From Plakobranchus ocellatus (lineage: Eukaryota; Mollusca; Gastropoda; Plakobranchidae): DNA of 30,150 nucleotides. The stretch is from positions 1,186,316 to 1,216,465 of the forward strand of contig BLXT01002514.1 of the NCBI GenBank assembly GCA_019648995.1. Direction: 5' to 3'. The notes below the pieces were generated by a model. The model worked only from the letters and a program-made list of their open reading frames with translations, was not told where the DNA came from and ran no database searches. Both the position numbers and the translations under genes were made by a program. Positions within the stretch are counted from its first letter, which is position 1; every line of letters begins with the position of its first letter. Below are positions 9,686-22,200 of the stretch, one piece after another.

Positions 9686-10249
9686 ATGGGTTTTTGTGGT
9701 TCGAAATCCAATGCCATGAGCGTTAAGGAAGGGGTTATTCAAAATGAATGTTTTGTTGATGTTCTGAATATCATTCCCCATGCTCTACTGGCCCTGGTCT
9801 GTATTTTTGTGCTAACAGTATGGAATCATTCAGTTATAGGCAAGCTTAAAGTGAAGACTTGGGTCCACTATCAGGGGCACAGTCTACGGTGGATTTGTAC
9901 TCTTGCACTTATCACTACCATAATTGTGGAGATAGCAGAAGGATTTTTCAGTGATCTCAAAGATCCAGACTCCACCAACTATCATGCCTTTGTGCCAGCT
10001 TGTGTGGCATTCCTAGGTGCTTTGCTCAGCATTGTTTATTACCACAATGTGGAGCAGTGGAACTCTCCACGGTTCTTGCTTTTGTTGCTCTTCTACTGGC
10101 CTTTGGCAGGCATGCTCAAGTGTATTAAGGCCCTGTCCATCTACCGCAACGACCTCACTCTGGACCACCTGAAAGTGTGGCTAGCCCTCATTGATATTGT
10201 TTTCTACCTTGTACTCCTGTTAGTTGAGCTCAACGTGTTACGGTGCCAG
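9686..10249 (+). CDS. SUR: SUR coding exon 1: whole TMD0
   Basis: 188 codons; the ATG at 9686 has A at -3 and G at +4. A single exon covers all five TMD0 helices, the domain that contacts Kir6. The donor is CAG then GTTTGT. The vertebrate SUR1 N-glycosylation sequon near residue 10 is not present (SNAM here). Confidence 0.93.
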
Positions 10250-13200
10250 GTTTGTTGTTTTGTTTTTTTTTTCTTTAATTTTTTTGGTGAAAGTTTATGA
10301 AAAAATGCATGCAAATATATTTGTGTCAATCTAATCATTTCCACTGGAAGGGATATTTGAAAATGAATTAATACTATAGAGTTAAATATCAAAATTAATA
10401 TGTGCATACTTTATATTTATATCTTTGGTTTAATAAAAAGCACAGTTACAAATTCTTTGTTCATTTTTTTATGTGATTTTGTTTTGCTTTGATTCTTCAG
10501 CGCTATGCATTCTTCAAGAAGCAGCGTCGTATGCGTCCACCAAGTGACCTAGAAAACACCAAATATATCCAGTCGTATGTCAACTTTTTATCACAAGCAG
10601 TTTATTGGTGGGTGACAGATTTGTTGATAAAGGGCTTCAAGCGACCATTGAATACCAAGGACCTTGGTAAACTACCTCATGTAAGTAGGATTCATTTTTT
10701 TAGGCTTAAATGAGGCCACAAAATTACAAAATTGAGGTCCCAACCATTGTCTTTTCAATAATTTGTTTAAATGATATCCGTAATCTAATTCTAGATAGCT
10801 GGCACTCATACTTTGCATACCTCATTTATTTTATGATAAATTTAATGTAATGAATCGTACTTTTTTCTTTTTTTTTTTCATGTTACTTTTCGTGATTCCA
10901 TGTCTATTTAGTGATTGCTCCTTGTTGGCATTTTTTTGGGGGGTTGCTTTTTTGTTTCCTCGATTGTCATCATCATCATCATCCTCAGTGTGTTTTTCAC
11001 CTTGTGTCAGATTATAGGTCAGAGACAAATGACTTCCACTTATCCTATATTGAGCTTTTCTGGTGTCTTCCTGCCATGTGATGCCTCTTGCCATTATATT
11101 ATTTTCTATTTGTAAACATGTTCCATGTTTTTCGTGGCCTTTTCCTGCTCCTCATACCAGGTCATCTATCCTGATGCTACTTTCCAACGTCGGAAGAGTT
11201 TGTCCTATCCATGTTCTTCTTCTTTGCCTTTTTTCCATCTCTATTGGTTTCTGCTTTGTTACCTCCGACAATAATTTTATGTTCAGAATAGTATTGGGCC
11301 AAACTTTCCAGTTTCCATATTATTTTTCTGAGGTGGGTTTGAATGTTTTGAAATATTTTTTATACATATCTTGTTTGAACTCCAAGCTGTACACCAGTTT
11401 AGCAGATCAGATTAAATATTTGACTTGAGCACACTTTTATATTCATTTCATTTTTTTTTTTTTGATAATGCAGCGTTCCAAATTTTGTTTAGGTTCTTGA
11501 AGGCTGTTCTTGCTTTTCCTGTCCTACCCTTGATATCTTCTATTTACCTGGTTTTTTTTTACATCCAGTATACGCACTCTGTTTTGCATTAGATTATTAA
11601 ATTACTTGTTTTTTAAATTTTTTTAATTGTCTACATGTTCAAAAGTGGTAAGAAATAAGGTCCTTTTAATTTGCTATTGTTTATTTTGATTTTGAATTTT
11701 TCTGAAGGATACAAAAAATGATGTATAATAATGTTATCTATGGTGATGATATGTATAGAGAAAGAGAGAAACCAATATTGTCATAACTGTAAGACTTATA
11801 TTTCTACATGGCAACTCTTTTTATTATAAAGTGAACAATACTTATAAGTGTTATTTGAGATAATTCTCTCTCTAAAAATTTTTTTTTTCTTGTTTACAGA
11901 GTGAGAAGGCCTTAAGAATGTACCGAAAACTTCAGATTCTTTTTGAGGAAGAGAGGGTAATTCATTAATATACAATTTTTGTTTATGGCAGTATCACATT
12001 GATTTGGGCAAAAAACGCATTCATCTTTGAAACCAAGTTTTTACAAGTATTTTTCTGTTTTTAATGTTTTATACGATTTAGTGTCACTTCAGAAGATTGA
12101 AGGAAGCAGTAAAAATGTAAAGAAAAAAAGTGGTGCTACTTTGTGATGCTAGAAAAGAAAATATTCTTACATCTGCATGCTTGGATAAGTATTTTCACTT
12201 AAAAACTATGGGAAAATTCAGAATCTGTTTCAATGGACTCTTGGTGGCTAAGAATTAATAGGAGTGTTCTTAGATTTGCAGAGTCAGTGCATTGATTGCA
12301 AATTATTTGTTTAGATGGTTTTTATTTTCCTTGAGAAAAGAGGAAATTTTAAAATCCTCTTTTAAATCCAAACTTTCAGATCTTATGCTTCTCAGTTTAA
12401 ATGAAGACATTAAATTTTAAGACCAGTCTTAATGTGTCAGATATCGTGTCTAAGACTTTGGAGGTAAAAGAATTTAAAGTTGTTTTTTTTTTTTCCTTGT
12501 TTTGGTTGCTTTTTTCAAGAAATTAAAGCCAATATGTTTGCACCACAAGAGAGCAATATCTCTCTCAAGTTCTAATTATTGCAAAGCTTATTTAAAATGC
12601 AGTCTCTGGCTGTATCAAGTGTTAACATTTTCAAAATATGACCTCCCACTCATTTTCACTGATCCAGAGAAACGTATTTTTTTTTTTTGTGTGTGTGATC
12701 TCTTTCATATGATTAACACTGCCAATTAATGTCTGCCAGTTTAAAGCCACCCAAAGAAACCGGAGCCCATCTCTGATGCTGACTTTGTTGCGCGCTTCAT
12801 GGCCCATGCTATTGCTGTCAGGTTTATTCCGCCTGATTGGGGACTGCCTTGCCTTTGTTGGACCTCTTCTTATTGAGCAAATTGTGAACTATGCGTATGA
12901 TGTTCAGGAAGAAGATATTAATTCAGATCCTGGAGGAAATGTAACAAAGGCTTTAAAGGTTCACGTTCGCTTTGTATTTGTTTTTTTTTTCCTAGAATAG
13001 ATTGAAATGAAATTGTGTGTTTAATTTTTTTTTCTTTTCAAGTACTTTGTGTTTGAGAAGAATGCCTCAAAAATTATTTAGTTAGGCTATGAAAGGTGTG
13101 TTACACATTATATTTTTGGTCTCTGTAACGACCATCTTTACTCAAACACAGCTTGACAGTCTGAATGTTTGTCTACAAAATTTGTTTTAAGCTTTGGCTC

Positions 13201-16200
13201 CCTACTTAAACATGACTGAGAGGTTAATTTAGCCCTGTAAACAATTCATTTCACATAGCAGTAATCAAACTATTTCTCTTCAGAAAAAATGAAAACAATT
13301 TCTACAGATAATCTGACAGTAAATAATTGTGGAACTGTCTAATGAAAATGACTGTTAAAAAAATATTTATCCTCAGATTGACTATTATTTTTGTTGTATT
13401 TTTGGTTAAAATGTTGTAACTAAATATAATTTTGATGAAAAAAAAAACCAGTTCACTTAATTTAAATATAAAAGAAAAGAGGAAATTTATTTATATCTAC
13501 ACATTGATCCCTTCTTTTTATTTTTTTCAGTGTTCAATATTGTCCATGAAAACTCTTAAAAGATATATTTATTGTTTCAGACTGTCACCTTTGTGAAGAT
13601 TGATGATTTTTTCCGCAATGGCTATGTTTTGTCTGTGGTGCTTTTCTTAGCCTCTGCTCTTCAACACACACTGTTGCAGAATCACCATTTTGTTGTAATC
13701 AGAGAGGGAATTCGGGCTAGAACTGCAGTACAAGTAATGCTGTCTCCTCTACATCACTCAAGTTTCGTTCATATCTTATGATATTTATCATGTTGGATTT
13801 ATTTTTCTTTTACTTTTTTTTTTAAACACCCATTGCGAAAATTAATTTTATGATTAAAAATCATTTAGATGTATACCAATGTCCAAAGGTAATAAAACAT
13901 TGGGTCTTTATCATTATTTAAATAAAACAATAACTGTTTTTCTTAAATCTTATTTGTAAAATTTTGCAGTATGATTTATTCCACTCCTGAAGCCTTTAAA
14001 AAATATTTTCATATATTTAAAATGTGTCTTTATTTCCTTTTTTATATTGTTATCAAAATTCTTATTCAGTTTAAAACTTAAGATCCTTAAAATTGTTCTT
14101 CATTTTACTCCTCAGACAATGGTGTTCAGCAAAACTCTGAAGCTGTCTTCACTAGAGTTGAGTAACGGAACCAATACTGTTGGCTCCATCATGAATCACA
14201 TGTCCATTGACTCCACATTTATTATGTTCTTCTACTTTTTTGTTCACTACACATGGGCACTACCTATTCAAGTGAGTTTTTTTTACATATATTCTATATT
14301 GATATAATATTCTTCACATGCAAGTATAAATTTAAAGTTTTGAAAAATAATTTAGGAATTTTGTAAAGGGCTGTCCTTTTTCTTTTTTGGAAGCATAAAT
14401 CTCAAGGTTTATGAACACCGTATAAAAGGAATAAGTGGCCGCTAACCAAGAAAGTTGGAAAGCTCAAGATTCATCCGTCAGTCCTTTGTTCTTGTTTTCT
14501 GTGAAGCCCCTAGTGTAACTGTCCAGCTATGGTCTTTTGAGTGAATATGTCATCCTGCTGACAATGCAAATTATTGGACTATGTTTACATACCTATGTAT
14601 TGTTATGCAAGTACCTTAATGATAGTAGTCAGGCAGGTTTGTGTGACTCTCAGGTCCAGGATACTCTGATGTGTAATTGTATTGTAACCCTTACTGTGTT
14701 GCCTTGAAATAACTGCATCTACCTGTGTTTGAGCTAGACTACGTTGTGAAAAGATAAACCATTGAAACATAATTATTTTTTTAAAGACTTTTCAAAACAA
14801 TACATCAAAACTTTTTTTTTTTAGTAGGATAAAATGCAGATGAAGACAAGTTTGATGAAGAGCTAGCTGTATTAGAATTACCTTGCACCAGCATACTTAT
14901 CCAACTCTTTGATTTTGTAGTGAAATATAAAATCTAATCATTATAAAAAAATTCACTCTTATGTTATAATAATGTTGAGATTGATTTTGATAGATACAAT
15001 ATGAATCTAGTGTAAAAGCAATTTACTTATGTATAAAAATTCTGAAACTGAATTTTTTTTTTTGCTCCTTTAAAAAGTTAAACAAAAAAGCAAGTCATTT
15101 CATGTGTATTACAGTATTATGGTAGGAGCTTTTTATAACTGGAACTTAAGTAGGAGCAAGCTGTACACTGCTGATAACTCCCATTTTGCTGTGACAGGTG
15201 GCAGTGGCCCTTTTTCTCATGTACTACAAGATGGGCATCTCTGCTCTGATTGGTGGCCTGTTTGTCATCCTGGCAGGGCCTGCTATGTACTTTTTGGGTG
15301 TGGCAATGTCTGTTGTTCAGAAGAAAGGTTTGGTAAGTTTGTTCAAAATGCATGTGATCAGTGATGATAATTTTTTGCCCATCTGCGGATATCCTCTTTT
15401 TTTCCTTTCGCCAGAGATTTTCCCTTTAAGATTTAAACTTTAAATCAGCTTCACTACCCTGCCTCCCTTCCTGTATGCCCTCTAGCACTTGTTCAAAGGT
15501 AATTTAAGAAACTTTATATAAATAGTTTGATATCAAAGTCAGGCTTTCTTTTTTATTGAATAGGCTGGCATAGGGGTGGGAGAGGGGTGTGGGCTGTTGT
15601 CATGCATGATTTGAATTGACGAAAAATTTTCTTTTATCATTGCTGTATGATACTGTTTTAAGGGAACATCTAACCTTTCTGTCTCTTGTACTGTTAATAC
15701 TGCCCATTTCAAAGTGGGTTTATGGACCATCATACATTTTGAAAGAATGGAATTTGCGTGGTTTTCTGGTTTGATGATAGAATGATAATTACTTTACCTT
15801 AGATTGATTACTTTTTTTTTCTTTCTTTGTGAAGCTGGAAAGGCAAACTGTATTAAAAATGCTGAAAAATGCAAGGGAAAAATCACAAGAATAGCATTGT
15901 TTTTATGTCGCGAAATGGCTTAGTGCTGTTTAATTATAGATCTAATTGAACACTGCCTGTGACAATGAGTTCTTTAAAATAGGCTTTAGAAAAAAAACCT
16001 ACTACAAGTCTTGCTGAAAATTGAATGAAAAGTTAATAATTTGAGTGAAGAGCAATTGTCAGAAGTGCAATTTAATTTTTACTATTATTCAGCTCTACAA
16101 GCTCGCTAATATTAGCAGTTTATCTCTCAGCGATCTCTGCAGGCTGCTCCAACAATCTCACAGTGCTCCTTTTACACCTATTGCCAACAGTTTCTGGAAA

Positions 16201-19200
16201 ATTCTATTTATGCAGGGATAGGCTAGTTAAACAATTCTTTCTAGTATAAAGTAGGGTAACCGAATTATGTAATGAAGGTTACCTAAAAATATTGGCCAAT
16301 CAAACTTCCCCCCTTTACTCATACACATGACACACCTACCATGCACCACAGTGTAATCTCACACCTTCGAGAACTTCTAACAATCCTTACATCTAAAAGG
16401 GTAAACAAAGTAAAAACATAAAAGCACTGCTAAACTAAGATAGGCCTAGCTGGGGGGGAATAACAACGAATAAGGCTAAGGCATAAGATCAGCTACACAG
16501 CAGCCAGTTGTCACATGCTAGTTGGGAAGCAGTGATAAATTATTAGATCAGCATAAAGCTCATGTTTGATGTTAATTTGAGGAATTGCAAGACAGCATTT
16601 CACAAATATGTTTTATCCTTTTGTACTTAAAAGTGATCTTGGTTTTAAAAAAAAAAAGTACTGCTTATGGTATGGAGCTATTCCAGAAATGTGGCAATTT
16701 TTATTGAAATGGTTTTTTTTTCATTCCTCTTAAATCATATTATGCTTTTCCTAATTTGTCTAGAAATTATATTTTCTTTTTAATTTTTCATATTTTTATT
16801 TCCAGTTATTGAAATTTACATGTAAAGTAAAATATTTCAGGTCCATTCTGACAAGCGAGTAAAAAAAATCAATGAGTTACTGCAAGGCATGAAAGTTATA
16901 AAGTTGCTGGCCTGGGAGCGTGCATTTGCTAACTCTGTCATTGAAACCAGATGGCAGGAGCTCTCTTTCTTACTCCCCAATCAAGTGTTCAAAGGTCTAA
17001 TGGGTATGTCTAGATGCAAGTTGAACTGCTGTGCAATGTGAATCTACCTTTTCTTTCTTTTTTCTTCTTCAGTTTTTAGGTGGCTCAGAATTTCCGTTGG
17101 AAATTGCAAATTAAGATTATACAGATTTATGCATTTTATGAAAAGACATACTTTAATTTGACTAACTCAGACCTTGGTGGAAGAGGATTACTGAAAACTT
17201 ACAAAATTAAAACCAGAGTTGCGACATTATGATCAAGGTAATCTTGTTTTGAAATGAATAAAAATTTTATCAAAAGATTAAAAAAAAAAAGATGAAGATT
17301 TAAACAAACGGAAAAAAAAAAAAAGGATAATGGAATTTTTTTCCAAAATGTTTATTCTAGCAAAGGGAAGGCCAAAGGATCTAGAACCATTGGAGTTTTT
17401 TTCCGTCACAAGTAAATTAAATTCTGTTTTTCAGATGGTATGAGAGAAATCATTAAAACTTACTTAAAGTCTTAGTTGGCTTCCACTAAGTCTGAAAGGG
17501 TAAAAGTGGTAACTCATTGAAGCAATATGAACTGAGCTGTTGATATGATAGACATTAGAAATGAATAAATCTGTGTCGTATACCTGACAGATCCTATAAA
17601 TTATTGGCCTCTGACAACAAACCCAAATTAAACTTCAGATATACAAACATGGAAAGGAGCATCTCTTAACTTTGAATAAAAAGCTTAAAGTCTTTCCAGC
17701 AAGCACTCATTTATATGTCAAAAAAGGTCAGTAATCTTTTACTTTCTGAGACGCCCATGTTGTACGTCAACAGATCAAAGGAAAAAAAAGTTCATTCTAT
17801 TTTTCTTCTCAGGTTTTATTGGCATTTGTGCCCCAGTCATTGGAACTTTATTGGTGAGTAATATATTGATATTTTGATGTAACTTTTCAGCTTGATTATA
17901 TAAAATTATTGAATGGCACATGGAATAGAATTCAAAATCTCATAGAACAGGGATTGTTAAAATTGTCTCAACTCAATAACTAGTGTTTAGCTGGTTGCAA
18001 GTTCATTTAAAAAAAAAAGTCATAATAAATATTCTTCATTTACAGTCATTAGGGCTTCTGATTGAGATGATTTGCTGAATTCAGTTACTCTATACCATCT
18101 TTCTTTTAAAGCCTTTATTTCCAATTGTTTTGAATATTTTACTATTGTCTGTTCCCAGATATCTCATGATCATGAGTTGTTTCAATTTTTTTTTAAAGTG
18201 AAATACCTGAGGTTTGGCTACTTTGCTACATTTTCTTCCAAGTCCCCAGCAATTTGCTATTTTAGTCTGCTTTTATTTCTTCTTTTGATTAGAAACGTGT
18301 AGTTCACAATTTTCATAGTAAAGATGTATATGTTTCTTATTATCTACTTAATTATTTTTACTATTGCAGTCATTTGCTCTGTATCCATTATTTGAGGATG
18401 AACCACTGACAGCAGGAGCAGCCATGTCCGTGTTAGCTTTGTTTAATCTCCTGCAGGGTCCTCTTCAGGTTCATACATTATTTACTTTTTCAGATTTTTG
18501 TAACAAAAAAAATAAAAGTGGCACAACAGAAAAAAATGTTTGATTTAAGATTTGATTCAGATATTTTTTATACCCTTCTTTGATACTGACAAAGTACTAT
18601 AATGCTTTTTGAATATCTGTAAGGCTTATAATCTTTCTGAAGTTTATCTTGCCAGAATCTGTTTTAGGAAAAGAAAAGAGAAATTGGATTAAAGAACCAT
18701 AAGAAATAAACCATTTATCCAGAATCATATTACAGTCACTGAAAGAATTTGTTGCCTCAAACAGTGTGACTTCAAATTGGACTTTGCCATGCTCTATTGC
18801 CTCAAGGGATTACTTTTGATTCTGCCTATATTTTTTGGTCTTCTCTCTTTCTGCTGTTCAACTTTGAATCAGTGATATCTGTTAATTTTTTTTCTCCTCT
18901 GCCCTGTTGTGCCCAGATAATGTCCATCCTGTCAGCATCTGTAGCCAATGCGCGTGTGAGTGTCCAGCGTCTCCTCCCATTCTTGACAGCCTCAGAAGTT
19001 GCACACCACTCGGACTCGGTGCCAAGTTTCTCAAAATCATGCAGTATTGGGTTGGATTCAGGACCTTCAGGTCATGCCATGGTGAGCAATATTTCTTTAT
19101 TATATCCAGTAACATTATACACCTAATACATAAAATAAGAAAAACAGCAGTGACAGTAATGAGAAAGGCTATTGCTTGTTTGGAAAAAGTCCATGGGATT

Positions 19201-22200
19201 TCAAAGTTTTAAGGATATTCATCCAATATGTTTCTCTTTGCAGAGGAAAGCTAACAAGCCTGCTTATAATCAGAATGTCCCAGTTTTTTATGCAATTCAT
19301 GATTTCATGATTGATGATCAAAGTGTCTCTATTTTTCCCATTTTTTCCTTCCATTTGTTGGCACAGTCTTTTCTTTTTTGTTTTGTGGTAAGGGAGAAAT
19401 GTGAGCGCGAATAATCATGGCCTCAATGCCTAACCCCCGTCCCTTTTAAACAGGATGTACACTATGTATTTTTTATTCGATATAGATCTAGAACTTCATG
19501 CACACAGGGTATGGTTTTGAATAAGCATTGCAAAATCAAAATCAACTACTAAACCTTTGTCAGTCCCAGATTACTTTGTGCCTCACAAAGATAGATATTT
19601 TATGCTTCAAACACTCACAGATGCACACTTCCTCTCTCTCTCAACTTTATTCTTCTCTCCCTCCGCTTCCTTCTCACCCTCTTCCTTTCCCACCTTCTCC
19701 TCCTTGCCCTCCTCCTTTCCCTCCCTCTCCTTCTCCTCTTCTTCCAAATATCAAATAAAAAAACCTGGGCTATTACCACATACCTTCCAAGTATTTCGAA
19801 AAATTCGTAATTATTACAGAAAATACAAAAATGCCTGATTCATTACGAATTTTGGTGGCTCAAGCACAGCAAATCTTTGTTCTGTTCAGTGAAGGAGCCA
19901 GAGTTGCTGGAACGCTTGAAGAGGATTTGTACCCTGAGCATCACTTAGAATAGTAATCATTCTACTAAATGTTAAGACTACAATGTGTATCAAAGCTGTA
20001 AATTTTAATTTACTGACCACATATGTAGAGGGAAGTATTAGTGCTAACATGCGCTCCTTGTGGGAGAAAAAAAGGAAAACAGGAAATTCATCAGTATCAG
20101 TTTGGGTGCATTTTTGCTTTTACTAATTTTAGGTCAAAATTACGAATTTTTTCCTCTTGGTTTACTAAATTGGATGATCACAACTAGGCAGATATGCTAC
20201 CAATTAAGTGAATCTAGGTTGGACCCAATTCTAGATCTAATACTGGTTCTGTGCCCACATATGTAAAGAATATTAAAATATTAAAGAAGCATTGCAATAA
20301 TCAGCACATTTTCAACTAGTTTAGCTCAGCTCAAGATTTTTTTCCACAGGCTTGGATCTAAGAATTGTATATTTGATTGAGCATTTAGCAAGGCTAGACA
20401 TGGATAGGTACTAATAATGTCTCAGGATGTCAGTCAAGAAGAATTAAAAAAACCTTAGCAGTTGATGGCATTCATGGACTGGGTCTTTGCATTCTCTCCC
20501 TCTCCCTCTCCCTCTCTCTCTCTAATACAAACTCGCTCGCACACTTTCTCTCTATATATATAAATTGAGTGTATTAGAGCAGCTGACTCTGTCTCTCATT
20601 CTTTCTTGTGTTTTTTTCTTTTTCTTTTATTGGCATTTTTCCAGTTGTACCTTTTCTGACTGTCCCTTCATTTGCCTTTCATTTGCCCTTCAGACAGTTT
20701 AAAGCCCCTTTGGTTTCATTATTAATCTGATAAAGTTTAGAATTGTTCCCATCTCTTTTCTTGTTAACACTAATGCACAAATATCTTTGTGATTTTCATA
20801 TTATATGATTATGCTCCTAAAAAAATCGTATATTTTTTTTGTGAAAATTAAAAAAAAATATTATGAATGATTTTGTTCCTTTTAATTACAGTCATATCAT
20901 TTAAGTTGTGAAAGGAAAATGAGCTGGGCTCAATAATAATGATATTGTAATGTCTTTCAAGTTTTTATATGAACTTCCCTCAGCAGAAGCAGTAATTTTT
21001 TTTCTCTCTTATTTTCCTGTTATATATTTCATTATTGGTTGGATAAGATCACAAATAGATGATACAGAAGTATTCTTATAGATAGAGTTAACTTAATTTA
21101 CATTTGAAATATTAAATCAGTTTAGTTGTGACTACCCATCATACGCTACCTTTGTTAAGTGCCACATATGCATTTCTAATATCTGAGAATAATTATATCA
21201 TGTTTTTTTTATATTATTTTAATGTGGTTACTATTAGAAAACAACCCTCATTTTAAACTTAAGTGAAAACTTAGTTTGTAACTGAACATTCGCAGCTGCC
21301 AACCTTACGAGAAAAATGTGTATTTGTATGCGTTTTTTGGCCATTGTACACTTTTACACCAATTTGTTGAATTGTACAATTTTTTTTTTGCCACAAAAGC
21401 CATTTTTTTTCTGAATCAAAATCATTCAAAGAACAATTTTAAATGATATTTTCCAAAGTGTAAAGGGCAAAATCACCAACCGCAGCATCCTCTCAGTAAT
21501 AAAGTTCCCAAAGTCAGCATTTTAAATATTGATTTTAGGCTACATTCATATTTGCCATCGTTTCTTTCTCAGATAGGCCTGTTAATGGGGTTTTGTAAAT
21601 TTTCATGCTTGCATTACTGGGTAGCTTTTCTAAAAAACCTATGGTTGTAAACTTTTTTGGGTAATCTTATGCATTTTTTGGCTGAAATCTTACACTTTGC
21701 TGGCTGGATGGGTTGGCAGCTCTGCATTCTTCAGGCCTGCTACAGATTTTTTTCTCTATTTGATCTTCAAATATTGAAAAAGTAACGGACAGTTTTATAA
21801 TTGTCCCGGAATATTATATTTTTTAAAAGATATATTATACGTCATTTGCATAGACTTGATTCTAAGTTTCTATTTTTAAATATATAAATATATATATAAA
21901 AGTTGTGGTATAACCATTATTTATAATAAGAATGCTATAAAATGAATGTTTGCTAATTGAATGATGTGGTATGGTATGTTTGTAACGCCATTTGCATGTT
22001 CAGGTAGAAAATCCATATTTTGAGTAGCAAATCCCTATTTTTGACCCTAGGTATTCCTATTTTGGCCATTTTCAAGTAGGTAAGCCTGCTATCAGTTCCT
22101 TTTTATAATATAATATTACATTACAGATTTACTTCATGAACTAACCATGCATTTTATGGATTGTAAAAAATATTTATGCATGTCTGAGAGTGTGCGCTAT

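Noticed and set aside
11063..11428. 121-residue plus-strand open frame in SUR intron 2
   Set aside because: Its first half lies antisense to the LINE remnant and the rest is T-rich intron; the hydrophobic composition comes from T-runs.
15539..15733. Minus-strand 64-residue open frame in SUR intron 7
   Set aside because: No ATG with good context, no similarity recognised, inside an intron.
19244..19276. Possible extra SUR exon after TTTCTCTTTGCAG (RKANKPAYNQN)
   Set aside because: The acceptor is good, but no acceptable donor follows, and exons 11 and 12 already join in phase without it. A rare cassette exon cannot be excluded.
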